64,000 nt of DNA from Phymorhynchus buccinoides (GCA_017654935.2 CM065713.1:23114875-23178874), one strand, 5' to 3'. Shown: positions 9,751-20,757, numbered from the stretch's first letter. The notes: generated by a model from the sequence alone, not told the origin. A program made the numbers and translations.

Positions 9751-10250
9751 NNNNNNNNNNNNNNNNNNNNNNNNNNNNNNNNNNNNNNNNNNNNNNNNNN
9801 NNNNNNNNNNNNNNNNNNNNNNNNNNNNNNNNNNNNNNNNNNNNNNNNNNNNNNNNNNNNNNNNNNNNNNNNNNNNNNNNNNNNNNNNNNNNNNNNNNNN
9901 NNNNNNNNNNNNNNNNNNNNNNNNNNNNNNNNNNNNNNNNNNNNNNNNNNNNNNNNNNNNNNNNNNNNNNNNNNNNNNNNNNNNNNNNNNNNNNNNNNNN
10001 NNNNNNNNNNNNNNNNNNNNNNNNNNNNNNNNNNNNNNNNNNNNNNNNNNNNNNNNNNNNNNNNNNNNNNNNNNNNNNNNNNNNNNNNNNNNNNNNNNNN
10101 NNNNNNNNNNNNNNNNNNNNNNNNNNNNNNNNNNNNNNNNNNNNNNNNNNNNNNNNNNNNNNNNNNNNNNNNNNNNNNNNNNNNNNNNNNNNNNNNNNNN
10201 NNNNNNNNNNNNNNNNNNNNNNNNNNNNNNNNNNNNNNNNNNNNNNNNNN
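9751..10250. other. Assembly gap (500 N)
   Basis: Exactly 500 N, a conventional placeholder length. It interrupts copy 1 after codon ~349. By comparison with copy 3, about 1.86 kb of coding sequence is missing, so the true gap is probably longer or the join is wrong. Confidence 0.95.
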
Positions 10251-11298
10251 AACGCTTTGATTTTGATATTTCAGGGTCCTTGTACTTTTCTTCCACAAAA
10301 AAGTAGTAGTTCTTGAGATCAAACTCATGCAGTTTTGTCAAGGCATAGCTGAACTTTTTTGGCTTTGAATCAAAACGATTCCACTCATTCCAACAAAAAT
10401 TATCAATAGGGGGGAAAGAGATTTTGACAGAAGTTGCAACAAACAATGCCAAGTCCTTTTCTCCTTCAAAAAACAGGGTATTAAAGATGAACCTGACCTC
10501 TGAATCATCATGATCTGAAGGCTGCAGACTCTCCTTCCAGTGTTGGTGAACAAACTTTTGCTTGAAGACACGGCGGGCCCTTGGATACTCTGTGATCAGT
10601 TTGAGGAAAAGCGGTTCATCACGGACATGAACAGCGTACTTGATGGCTTCCATCAGCTCTGAGTCACTGACTGACTCTCTCTGTAGAATTTGCAAAGCAA
10701 GATCTCCCAAGCCATGTCTGATGGAGGCCATCAACATCAGACCTTTCAGACCTTCAGGAACACTGCCCACAGGGAACAGATCCAGCAGATCTTGGGCCTT
10801 GTTGTTCTGGAACAGCTCATTGACCATCCACTCACTGGGACTGACGCCATCACGCAGCAGTTGAAGGGCCACAGTCCACTGTTGATCAGCCACAGCCTGG
10901 TCACACACACTCTCCATCTGGGCCACACTCAGCCCTTCCTTCACCAGTCCTGACACCAATGTCCACTGGCTCTGATTCGTGCACTCTCTCAGAACAAAGT
11001 CGGTCAGGTCGGGGTCTCTGACCTTCCTCACCACCACCAGAACAAAGTCCCCATGACCGGCGGATATCTGCTGTCGCAGTCCCTCCTCCCTGCAGTGTTT
11101 GCTGACCCCCAGGTCCATCAGTGTGGCCGTGCACTGGACGTGCTGATGACCCAGGGCACACTGCAGCAGGCTGTTCCTCAGCTGACCAGGGACCCCCCTC
11201 TCTATCAGCCACAGCACCAGGTCCCACTGTCCATTGTCCACAGCCTGCTGACACAGCCACTCTGACCAGCGTCCACTGCCCCCTGCCCTGTCCACCAT
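10251..11298 (-). CDS. SOCS-box helical-repeat protein, copy 1 (partial)
   Basis: The first ~349 codons of the family are present, starting at Met 11298 (MVDRAGGSGRW). The remainder falls in the N gap. The open frame can be extended upstream to 11385, but that extension lies in G/C homopolymer sequence and begins before a GGGGG/CTG boundary that mirrors a CAG acceptor-like site, so I prefer 11298. The repeats show the Gln-Trp signature (NGQWDLVLWLIERG, QSQWTLVSGLVKEG, DQQWTVALQLLRDG). It is virtually identical to copies 3 and 4 except for a dense patch of substitutions at about 10763-10915 (residues ~128-180, e.g. SPSEWMVNELFQNNKAQ versus SPSEFIVNEVFENKKAR). Both subtypes of this patch keep the reading frame. 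Function by inference is as for copy 3. Confidence 0.75.
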
Positions 11299-11886
11299 CT
11301 GGGGGGGGGGGGAACGTTCCCCATTTTGTTTTGGGGGGAGGGGAACATTTCCCCCCAAAATTTTTCCAGCACAAACATCTTTCAACCATCAAAGAATGGG
11401 ATTCTTTTCAGCCGAGAAAAATCCTTCCACCCCCCCCCCCCCCCTCCCCCCCCGGATTTTCACCTAACGTCCGATGTTTTGTTGATGGGGGGGGGGGAGA
11501 AAGAAGGGGGGGGGCACAACGTTCAAATTTTTTTTTTCAAACCACCTTTTCACATACCTCACGTCACAAGCTTTATTCAGCGAGGAGGCGGTCCGAAAAT
11601 TGGGTCGACACAAATTGCCTTCCACACACATTTTCAGCTAACATCGCTACTTTTGTTGAGCGGGAGCTACTCATTTCGCCTTCCTTCGCACAATTGGAGC
11701 GAGTGAGCTAAAGTGACTTCCGGTTAACCAGTTTGAGATTCGCCAAATAGAGACTTGCAGATATAAGAATACGGCAAGATCGGTCCTTTACGCGGAATTT
11801 TTTTTTTACCACGGAAGTTTTCAAAAAAAATTGCAGATTTTCCGCAAAACGCGGAAGTCTTTCATGCCTGAGCAAAGGCGAACAGA
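11299..11886. other. 5' flank of copy 1: homopolymer G/C tracts
   Basis: Equivalent to 39219-39780 and 56877-57446. Long C and G runs lie at 11300-11310, 11430-11456 and 11487-11497, together with a GGAACGTTCCCC palindrome. Homopolymer lengths differ between the three copies. No other gene recognised. Confidence 0.6.
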
Positions 11887-12538
11887 ATGCTCGGGTTCCT
11901 GCGTCACAACTTAAAGGTCAGCTTGACGGAACTGAGAGGACGAGCGTACCTGGCATTGGTCAGGCCCCTGCTCGAGTATGCCTGTTCTGTTTGGGACCCT
12001 TACACGAAGAGGCTTGTGGATAAGATCGAAGCAGTTCAGAGAAGGGCGTCTCGCTTTGTGCTCAACCGCTACCACAACACCTCAAGCGTGAGTGACATAT
12101 ATCTGTTTGGGTTGGCCCATGCTGGAACAACGCACGAAGGCTGACAATGCTGTATAAAATCCAGCACGACCTTGTCCAAGTCAGCAACAGCAGAATCCAT
12201 CCAGTAATAAGCCGACAGAGAAGGGGACACAACCAGCAACTTAGTGTTATAGTGGGAATCACTCAAGAGCAGGCGGCAGAGGACCAGGTAAGCTGTACAC
12301 GATCAGCACAGATGCTGTACACTGCCCGAATCTGAAAGCAAAGCTGGTGTCGCTTCCATCTCGGCAAAGGCGTGGTCACCACCTGCAGTTCCAGCGCATT
12401 CAGTGCCACACAAAATATAGATCCAACTCTTTCCTCCCAAGGACCATCAGGGAGTGGAACGAACTGTGGCAAGATTCTCTTGCAGCCTTCACTACTGAAG
12501 TGCGTGGCGCGTCAGGGTTGCAGGCTGCACACTATTAA
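11887..12538 (+). pseudogene. LINE-A: CR1/jockey-like reverse transcriptase C-terminal remnant
   Basis: Frames carry the well-known post-catalytic motif series of non-LTR RTs: RAYLALVRPLLEYACSVWDP, IEAVQRRASRFVLNRY, then (after a frame break near 12140) LTMLYKIQHDLVQV and RRGHN, and finally RRGHHLQFQ, SFLPRTIREWNELW. The catalytic YADD region is absent, so the insertion is 5' truncated. The same frame breaks appear in the copies at 38567-39218 and 57447-58098, so the element was already dead before the duplications. Confidence 0.85.
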
Positions 12539-12753
12539 CACACCAGTTCCCTCCCCCCCCTCCCCTATCCCCTGACCCTTGTTTCCTACCACCACCACTG
12601 CCAACTGGAATGTGTCCACCATCGGAACCCCTCTTTTTCAGGTCAGGTAGTTAGGACATTAGGCCTCGCAGCCTCTTCACTGTCCTTTCATTTTTGTTTG
12701 AACTTTTGCACAGCTGAGAGGTTTTTATATTTTGTTTTTGGCAAATCTGCCTT
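12539..12753. other. Likely 3' tail of LINE-A
   Basis: C-rich then T-rich sequence following the LINE-A frame, abutting the opposite-strand LINE-B tail. No gene. Confidence 0.4.
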
Positions 12754-12936
12754 TTAGTCATGCTCATATTGTAGTTTTGATATGTTGGTGTATTTATCAA
12801 GGAGGTTTTTGAATTGTGTTAGATTCTGTGCTCGTTTAATATGTGCAGGAAGAGTATTCCAAAACTTTGTTACTCTGCTAGAAAAGAATTTTTTCTTAAT
12901 TTTAGTTCGGCTAGACTGGGTTAGTATTGAAATTAA
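12754..12936 (-). pseudogene. LINE-B: second LINE C-terminal tail, opposite strand
   Basis: On the minus strand a short frame reads FFSSRVTKFWNTLPAHIKR, then FKNLLDKYTN, and ends at 12754. The W-N-T-L-P signature followed by a Phe-Lys helix is the standard end of LINE ORF2. The TGA upstream of the frame shows it is degenerate. It converges on LINE-A. Confidence 0.7.
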
Positions 12937-13645
12937 TCAGTTGTTACCTGGAACAAAGATTTAGTAGGCCTGTTGTTATCACTGTGAAATTTTTTTGTGT
13001 TTATGCTTTATCACTAATATTAGTAATAATATCAGATCCCATGAATTTTCAGTCTTTTTTTAATTTTTAAGGTGCCAGAATGGTCAGCTCATTGACCGTG
13101 GGCTCTTAAGTCTGAAGTTAAGAGAAGAAGAAGAGGATTTAACAACCAAATTCCTCAAAATTTGATTCAAATGTCGAAATGATTTTTGTTGTTGTTAGTA
13201 TTTTATACAACTAATATAGTATAGGAACGTTAGAATCTGGGTCAAACCGCAGCGATCTTTACCGTCTAAAAGTTTTACCCCGATTTTGCCGGTGCAAAAC
13301 GGTCACCTCCTTTGCTTATTTTTATTGGTGGTTATTCTTGGCGCTGACCATCCGAGATTTCTTTCTTTCTGGAACAGTGGAAGCAGACACTAACCCGGTC
13401 ATTCGGGAACGATCTTTTTTTTACGCGAAGACGGACGATCGCGAGAGACAAGCGCTCCAATATTTGGTTCTGATTCCTCCGTCGCATACAACTGAACGGT
13501 AAATCTGATCGTAATGAAATTAATAGCAAGATAGATTCAACCAATTTGCTACAAGTGTGCAAAATTAGGTGCATGTAAGTTTATAATCAGGTACTTTGCG
13601 AGGTTAATCAAATCGGAGGTACCCTGCAGAAGAAATACCCTGCAG
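12937..13645. other. Mostly repeat-derived; candidate short exon inside
   Basis: Contains a GGTGCCAGAATGGTCAGCTC...AAGAAGAAG tail at about 13070-13140, resembling a retroelement 3' end, and the candidate exon at 13378-13502. Confidence 0.4.
13378..13502 (+). other. Candidate terminal exon, unrecognised
   Basis: A strong acceptor-like tract (TTTCTTTCTTTCTGGAACAG) is followed by a 41-codon frame (EADTNPVIRERSFFYAK, RERQALQYL) ending in TAA. The three palindrome copies differ here by changes that alter amino acids, which argues against strong constraint. No family recognised. Confidence 0.2.
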
Positions 13646-13825
13646 AAGAAAAGTCTCCGTCAATCTCACTCAGCTTCATACGACATCCCTAGCCATAGAA
13701 CTCAATACAGACAGTCCACTTTCTTTCCTCGCACTATCCCGCAGTGGAACGGCCTCCCTGAGGAAGTTGCCTCCACCCAGTCCTTGGTGGCCTTCAAGAG
13801 GGGCCTCCAAAAGCACCTCTACTAA
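13646..13825 (+). pseudogene. LINE-C: LINE C-terminal tail
   Basis: The frame reads QYRQSTFFPRTIPQWNGLP then FKRGLQKHLY and stops at 13825, the end of a LINE ORF2 protein. Only the last ~60 codons are present. Confidence 0.75.
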
Positions 13826-15011
13826 ACAACCATTCCTCTGCCTTCCCCTCCCTACCTCCAACCCCTGCATCCCCACACCTAAAAAAAAACACCCCAAAAA
13901 ACCCAGATGCCCCCCCCCTTGTTTTTGCATGCATGTATTGTCCCCTAAATACAAATACTCCTGTGCATGCATCATGTGGGGCCAGTGTTTCCCCGGCTGA
14001 TCTGGGGGGGCTTAGCGGTCGTGCATGACATACTCTGTATGCATCATGTGGGGCCCGGTTGTCCCTGGCCAGTCTGGGGACATTTTAATGGTCGGGCATG
14101 ACCTTTAACTCGTCTTTGCCTCTATCACACCCACCCACCCCAACCATCCACCCTTCTCAAATCAAATCCTCACATATTTAACTCTTTTTGTTCCGGTTTT
14201 AAATTTCATTAATTCTTTCTACATAGTAAACTGTGTATGATCTGTATCTGTGAATACTTCAGTTATTTCCTGGCTGTCTTGCAATCATTTTCTTTCTTTC
14301 TATTTCCCCATAATGTTATTTATATATCTTTTGCTATTTTTCTCTTTTTCGTACTACCCCCTAAAGTGCAGCAGAACCTTCAGCGTGTTGAAGTTGGCTG
14401 CCTAAGGAGAAGAAGAAGAAGAAGAAGAAGAGGTGTTAGCCTAGTCCGACATTTTGTTTTTCTTCTTGCCGCGTCACACTGACGATCGAGTGGATAAACT
14501 CTTTCTTATGTAGCTCATGTAAAAAAGGCTATCATTTTAAAACGTCGTAGCTTTCTCAATTTTTTGACCGATTTTGATAATTTGGGTATCATTTTAAAGG
14601 TCTTTTCGAGCTCTTTCCAATGACATAAATTTCATTAGGATTTGACAATAAATAAATAAAATAAATTGTTTTATAACCATCCTAATTGTATTACAAGTAC
14701 CTTGGTTAGGATCAATTTGCAGGACCCAGTTAATGCATCTTACAATGAAAATGCTTTTCGTTAGACACTTTCACTTTGCAGCAGAATCTTCAACGTGATG
14801 AACATCATGAAGTTGGCTGAAGAAGAAGTTCAAAAAGAAGAAGTAGGTCTGGTTTCTTTCCTATTTGAAACAGGGCCACCTGCGACAGGGCCTAGCATTT
14901 CCCACACGGAAGTGCATCAGGAACACAGCCTAGTTATCGCCCTTTCACTATAAACGGTCCGAGTCCGCAGGTGAAAAATCACAAACAAAAACATACACAC
15001 AGAAACAATAC

Positions 15012-15014
<3 letters not shown>
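13826..15014. other. LINE-C 3' region and two (GAA)n-tailed repeat ends
   Basis: After LINE-C come C-rich sequence, two GCATCATGTGGGGCC direct repeats (13972 and 14041), a GCAGCAGAACCTTCAGCGTG segment ending in (GAA)n at 14400-14432, and a related GCAGCAGAATCTTCAACGTG segment at 14779-14850. No gene. Confidence 0.55.
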
Positions 15015-15101
<87 letters not shown>

Positions 15102-15215
15102 ACACACACACACACACACACATGAATGAATGCGCATGTGCACACACACACACACACTGATGCGCGCGCACGCACACGCACACGCACACACACAGACACA
15201 TGCGTGCACACACAT
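15015..15215. repeat. (GA)n then (CA)n microsatellite
   Basis: About 80 bp of GA followed by CA and CGCACA variants. The mirrored copies at 35930-36105 and 60564-60735 differ in repeat number. Confidence 0.95.
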
Positions 15216-15563
15216 ACATCAAATTAAATTGAATACATAACAAACCACTCAGTGATAAAGTATTTTCAAAATGCAAGATTTATTCAAATAAATTTGTGAC
15301 CATAGTTATATTCAGTCAGCTTTTTGCATTGCAAAACCTCATTGTCAATATACATACAGTGTACCAACAACTAAGAATCTTGAATAAAAACAAAGAAAAC
15401 AAGAGGCAAAGCCTTCAAGGCTCACTCGAACAGGAACATGTGGGACAACAACAAAGATTGAGGGGGGTGTCTAAAGTACAAAATTGCCAATAAAATTTTA
15501 AAGTACAAATGAAACTATCGTTAATGGATACAACTAACAGAGAAAAAGAAAAAAAAAGTGCCC
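15216..15563. other. No gene recognised
   Basis: AT-rich sequence common to three copies. The AACAAGAGGCAAAGCCTTCA segment looks like dispersed repeat material. Confidence 0.4.
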
Positions 15564-15633
15564 GTGCCGAGAATCGGACCCAGAACCCTTGGCATGACAG
15601 ACAGACACTCTTCTACCAATGAGCTATCGAGGC
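15564..15633 (-). ncRNA. tRNA-derived pol III unit (tRNA-like), copy 1
   Basis: Minus strand: an A-box (TAGCTCATTGG), a B-box (GGGTCCGATTC) and, within ~15 bases of the end, a long T run that could terminate pol III. A D-stem (CTC/GAG) and a T-stem with wobble pairs can be drawn. The acceptor stem pairs only partly and the anticodon arm is irregular, so a functional tRNA is unlikely. A tRNA pseudogene or the head of a SINE fits better. Identical or nearly so at 35508-35577 and 61087-61156. Confidence 0.5.
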
Positions 15634-15639
15634 TTTCAG

Positions 15640-16894
15640 TGTTGATGAGTTTCTTAACTCATGTTGCCTGTTGAATACTCTCTAACCCACTAATCTAAAA
15701 TGTTATCGGTTAACAGTGTTGTTTTAAGTATTTAATTACTCAAATCATTATTGTTTGAAAGCTTGCATAATGTTAAAGTTTGAATATTAGACCACGGACG
15801 CAACACATACACACACACACAACCGAACAACTATCATACTATAGACTCACTTCGTGTTAACTTCGTTAACACGAGTGAGCCAAAAAGTGAAAAAGAAACG
15901 TGCACACATATAGACATAAAAATTCAAGACGCAAGACCCCAAACCAAAATTGCAGAGACAAAAATTAGGAGAATGGACATTCAATCAACTCAATTTCATA
16001 TAATGGTAAAATACCAGCCTTTAGCTAACCCTCTTGCATTCGCATTTGTTACAGACAAAACTTCTTCTAGTGTTCAGATTCTTTCACACATTTTCGGGAA
16101 AATCTGTCTTTTGAAGCACACAGAGCGCCATACAGTTACCATCGCATCATTGAGAGTGAGAAGCTTCTTCATAGTGTGTTTAGAACAAGCCAGAAGTTAG
16201 TGCGTGATAAAAATGCCATCAGAGGGGGTCTCAGAGTGGGGGCAAGCTATGGGCGGTTTTGGGGCGGCTTGAGGTTTTGGGGCGGCTTGAATACACAGAG
16301 GCAACTTCCGGCTGGGCGGTTTGGGCCAACCGGAAGAAATGCAAGAGGGTTAAAGTCATCAGCCTAATGAATGAATGAATCAATCACTCAATCCATTTCA
16401 TTGCCTTTACACAAAGTAACGAAATTCGCTGCCTGGCATGCACATTTGTCAAATAACTTTGACACGACACAAGTAACGATTAGGAAAAGCAATTTTACAT
16501 TTGAACCCCTCAACTGCCAGAGAAAATAGAAAAAAATAATTGGGTAAACCATGACATGAAAACAACTGATAGAGCCAATCTGAAAAAAATTGTCTGGGGA
16601 TATTACTCTCTTGATTGTGTTAGATCAAAAGCCAGCATATGAGGGTTATTCCTCTTCATCTGATGACATCATCAGTGATGTCATCAGCTCAGAACGTAAT
16701 ACGTTGGTGGCAGTCAATTGGGTTTTTTTTTTTTTTAAACACACACAGCACCGACAATAGCAATCCAACTCAATACTGAGCTCTAGATAATTGCTAAGAA
16801 CAAGTGTTGTGCATAAAATTATAAAAGTATTATTCATAAACGCAAATAATCGAAACTTAGTCGTCCAAACACACACACATACACAAAAACAGTG
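15640..16894. other. No gene recognised
   Basis: Contains a GTGTTAAC-GTTAACAC palindrome near 15857, and a short tandem repeat of TTTTGGGGCGGCTTGA at 16250-16290 that has one unit fewer in the copy near 61770. A direct and inverted GATGACATCA motif lies at 16660-16685. No supported coding sequence. Confidence 0.45.
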
Positions 16895-17285
16895 TAGAGT
16901 GGCACAGTGGTAGCACGTTCGCTTCGTGTCAAGTAAACCCGAGTTCGAACCTGGGTACAGGGGATTTTTCCTCTCACTTTGCACTAGGCCTTGCGGTCTG
17001 AACGTGGAGTCTTTCGGATGAGACGATAAACCAAGGTCCCATGTGCCCATGCACTTAGCACACGTTAAACCCAGTGGCAACGAAAAAGTTGTCATTTGGT
17101 CAAAATTTACCCCCCTACCCCCTTTCCTTCCTCATCAGTCGCACAAAAATCGCATGCAACAAACAAACAAAATTAAAAATTGGGTGGCGAGCCTCTGGCT
17201 GCGACGCGCTCTCCGTGTGGGAGCAACCCGAATTTCACAGAGACACCTCTGTGACAATAATGTACCGGGTACCTAATCTAATCTA
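16895..17285 (+). mobile_element. SINE-1: full-length tRNA-headed SINE
   Basis: The head has a perfect A-box (TGGCACAGTGG, 16900-16910) and B-box (GAGTTCGAACC, 16941-16951). A conserved-looking central domain follows (CTTTCGGATGAGACGATAAA, 17010-17030), then a 3' part with CTGCGACGCGCTCTCC, ending in an ATCTA-type tail. SINEs with a conserved central domain of this kind are widespread in molluscs and other marine invertebrates; I do not assign a named family. Confidence 0.8.
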
Positions 17286-17574
17286 ACAAACACACACATT
17301 ATAGGAAAGAGAATGCTGATTTGAGGTTCACAAATATGCACATACTCTTCGTACAATGTCTTTTAGTTGTGCAGTTACCAAAACATAGAACAAAATTGTA
17401 ACTGAAACAACCCCTTCTACACACTATTCCAAAATGCATTCTAAAGCACACGGCTGTGTTCAAAACAGATGTCAATAAGATAAGATTGTTAACTCCCCCA
17501 AAAAGACGGAGCAAACTTCATTAGGTAAAATATTTGATTAACTTGAACTTCACACGTTATTATTAGGTACTTTA
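17286..17574. other. Spacer between two tail-to-tail SINEs
   Basis: Unique sequence of about 290 bp common to all three copies; no gene. Confidence 0.5.
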
Positions 17575-17987
17575 TAGTCACAGAGGCGTGTCTGTGAAAT
17601 TCGGGTTGCTCCCACCTGGAGAGCGCGTCGCAGCCAGAGGCGCGCCACCCAATTTTTAATTTTTTTTTTTTTTTTGAGGGGGGGGGGGGGAAATGCATGC
17701 TCGATTTTTGTCACTGATGAGGGGGGGGGGCGGGGCGGAGGGGGGGGGGGGGGAGAGTAATTTTTTTTACCAAATGACAACTTTTTCGTTGCCACTGGGA
17801 TTAACGCATGCTAAGTGCATGGGCACACAGGACCTCGGTTTTTCGTCTCATCCGAAAGACTCCACGTTCAGACCAGTTAAGGCCTAGTGCAGAATGAGAG
17901 GAAAAATCCCCTGTACCCAGGTTCGAACTCGGGTTTACTCGACACGAAGCGAACGCGATACCACTGTCGAGCTGTGCCACTCTACAC
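17575..17987 (-). mobile_element. SINE-2: tRNA-headed SINE, opposite strand
   Basis: Same family as SINE-1, inverted, so the pair can fold into a ~350 bp stem. On its own strand the A-box is split by an extra CTCGA-type hexamer (GGCACAGCTCGACAGTGG), which probably silences internal pol III initiation. A long G-rich tract lies at 17720-17755. Confidence 0.8.
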
Positions 17988-18114
17988 ACGTTGGACGCAC
18001 ACCCACTACTTGTGAGATATCAAAACAAAAAAACACATTTTGATTTAGGTCCCCTGTATCAGTGTTTTCGGAATTAACCCTTTGAAGTAACATAAAAATC
18101 AAGAGACACATAAA

Positions 18115-18535
18115 ACAGCACATCGTCAGTGACATTTACAAACCTCGTATCTCGATTTTGGGGGGGTTTGAGTTAGATACATAGTCAGTTCTTTTCATTT
18201 TTCACACCACCTTCCACCAAAAGCTTGTATCTCTAACGACTTTCTATCTGGGGTAAAACGAGATTGTGAACATAGAAGAAAAACTCGTAAGTCCCAAATT
18301 CAGATCTAGTTAAGGACAAAACCTCGTATCTTCGTTCTTTTCAAGTCTAACAAAACGTTTTCAGTCATTTTAACAGAATGCAGGACTTAACTCGCAATAT
18401 CTCAAACAACATATTCATCATAGTTAATCAATTGTGGCCAGCGCAGTTACTTTTTAAAACAGTTAAATTCGTTTTTCTCAAAACTACCAACATTGAGATA
18501 TGAGGTTTGTGAATGTCACCGACGACATGACAAAC
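18115..18535. mobile_element. MITE-like element with ~40 bp inverted ends
   Basis: The left end GTCAGTGACATTTACAAACC and CTCGTATCTCGATTTT mirror the right end (ATTGAGATATGAGGTTTGTG, GTCACCGACGACATG). The interior repeats the motif CTCGTATCT several times with variation. No coding capacity. Confidence 0.6.
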
Positions 18536-18689
18536 CCTTAGCGCATACATGTACACACACACATACATGGAACATCCGTGCGGAACCCCCATAAATAAGG
18601 AAAAAAATAAACGGACACATTGCACGCGTCAGTATTTCGAACATGGAAACATGCATTAATTTTTGTCTTTCTTTCATTTACTTTCTTCT

Positions 18690-19015
18690 GCATTCTCAGG
18701 CCATATGGCCATAATGGGTGAGGTACGTATGTGTCCGGTTTTCAGTTTTCACCGGTCTCCTCACTGCGTACAGCCGACACATTCCGATTTCGGAGGAGCT
18801 CAAAAGAGAAAAATGATTTGGAAGATTTTTTTGAAAAAAGGGCAGGAGAATGGACCGCCAATAAGTCAGAAAGATAGTAGATGATAGAAAGCAAAAGGGA
18901 AAAGGCAGAGTCAAAGAGAGTGACAGATTAGAGGAACTTACATGCACAGAACTTCCAGAAGGTGGGGGGCACTATTTTTACAAAAGACCCCCCCGGTATC
19001 CCCACGGGGAGATTC
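18690..19015 (+). repeat. R1 interspersed repeat
   Basis: A well-preserved R1 copy from GGCCATATGGCCATAATGGG to CGGTATCCCCACGGGG, mirrored at 32155-32480. Confidence 0.75.
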
Positions 19016-19149
19016 TTTTACTTATAAACAGGTTTCTGTGCATAACTTCCGCACATATCTGCACACAGTGTTGCCTTCGTGTATTCGAAAAAATTGTAAA
19101 ATAATTTTTTTCAATCTATAAAATATTCGGTAAAGGTCAAGATGTGTCT

Positions 19150-19530
19150 CCACCCCCCCCCCTGCATTTCTCGGTTAATTGTATTTTTCCGTTTTTGCCT
19201 TTCTTACCATACATAAAGCTGTATTTTAGGAACATTTTGAGCTAATTACCTTTTTGGAATACTAACCCTAACCCTAGCCCTAAACCTAACCCTACCCCCC
19301 ACTATGTACTGCAGTACACCGCGATTTGTCACAGTTGTGGTTCGTTGCGTTTTTCCGTCTTATAGGGTGGGGGGTTAGGGTTAGGGTTAGGGTTAGGGTT
19401 AGGGATAGGGTTAGTATTCCAAAAAGGTTATTAGCTAAAAATGTTCCTAAAATACAGCTTTATGTATGGTAAGAAAGGCAATCACGGAAAAATACAATTA
19501 ACCGAGAAATGTAGGGGGGGTGGCACATCT
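19150..19530. repeat. Fold-back element with telomeric hexamers in its stem
   Basis: Two ~140 bp arms are inverted: TTCTCGGTTAATTGTATTTT ... TTTTTGGAATACTAACCC on the left and its reverse complement on the right. The inner ends of the arms are degenerate (CCCTAA)n at 19262-19306 and (TTAGGG)n at 19372-19426, facing each other across ~65 bp. Mirrored at 31632-32010. Confidence 0.85.
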
Positions 19531-20439
19531 TTACCTTTACCAAATATTCATACTTAAGAGTTAAAAAAAAATTAAACAAACAACAAAAAACAACCAAAAG
19601 CTCAATTCACAAGTGGGATTTTTTTTCTCCCTCAAGAAAAAAGATTGTATAGTGGAAGATAAGCATCCAGTCTCTTTTCCCTATATGAGTAGTGAGGACA
19701 GAAACACTGGTTATGTCCCTTTTGAAACAGGACACATTTTACACGTCAATAGGCCAGTTGAATTCTCCGTTCAAGTTCCAGTCTGAGTTTTTGGATAGCC
19801 TCCACTGTGAATAGTGTACTGTCCCCACTAACGATAACTCTATCAGCCCGGTTCGCCGAGCTCTTAAGTAATCCATGTTACCCTTTTAGAATATCTTTGC
19901 TCGAGATGAAAGAGTAACTTGATAAAACAAAGAGAAGAATTAAAAATCAAGCCATTCATTGAAAATGCATTAAAAAAAACAACCAATAGTTACGAATAGT
20001 GCAAACAATTCAAGCTAATCAAAGTAAAGCCCTGTATTAAAAATGCACCAAATATTTTTGTTTGTGGCACAAGCCACAAACCTATAACTCACTTTGTCGG
20101 TCGGTCCAAAATTGTCGCACATTTCGCAAAATTGTCGCACATATTTTAAAGGAGAAAGTAACATTTCAGTTGTCATATCTACAGTCCCTGAATGAATGAA
20201 ATTTTGGGCTTTACGTCCTCTCGACCAATTGGTTTTCCCACAAACAAACCACTACAAAAGCAAAGTCAGCGGCAAAATTGTGGCCTAAGGGATCGAAGCG
20301 AGTTTAGAAGTGACCAAGGTATGGTGTGCACACAGATTTACTTCCCTTGAAGCAAATGTATAGAAAATTAACAGCTATCTATTAAATCCGGACATATATG
20401 ACCAGAACGACTTGAATGAGTTCAAATACCCAGGCAAAA
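19531..20439. other. No gene; contains R3 copy
   Basis: AT-rich sequence. A short ATTGTCGCACAT direct repeat occurs twice near 20115-20140. No supported coding sequence. Confidence 0.45.
19635..19885 (-). repeat. R3 interspersed repeat, inverted
   Basis: Reverse complement of the 4064-4310 repeat, including TATCAGCCCGGTTCGCCGAG. Confidence 0.75.
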
Positions 20440-20605
20440 ATCTTTACAAATAGTTCATCCACCTTTTGGAAGTTCTGTGCTTGTAACTTCCTCAAATCTA
20501 TCAATCCCTTTGACTGCTTTTTCCCTTTGAATACTATCTTTCTGTCTTACTGGTCCATTCTCCTGCCTTTTGTTCTAGAAATTCTTACAAAGGTTTTTTT
20601 TCCCA
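20440..20605 (-). repeat. R1 partial copy
   Basis: Shares the TGGAAGTTCTGTGCTTGTAA to CCATTCTCCTGCCTTTT part of R1 in reverse; the GGCCATATGG end is missing. Confidence 0.6.
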
Positions 20606-20757
20606 GCTGGGGCTACCTATTTCTCAGTTAGGCGCATAACGACAGCATGACGCATCTGCACTCATAATTGATGAGACTGGACTGTCTGAGCGATCGAAAA
20701 AAAAGAAGAATTAATACTGAAATAGTGTGAAAAAAATCAAATAAAGCCCAGCATTAA

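Noticed and set aside
15564..15633. A functional tRNA gene
   Set aside because: The acceptor stem has three or more mismatches and no proper anticodon stem can be drawn; kept only as a tRNA-derived unit.
19260..19430. A real chromosome end
   Set aside because: The hexamers are few, degenerate, in facing orientation and inside an inverted repeat with sequence on both sides; they are interstitial.
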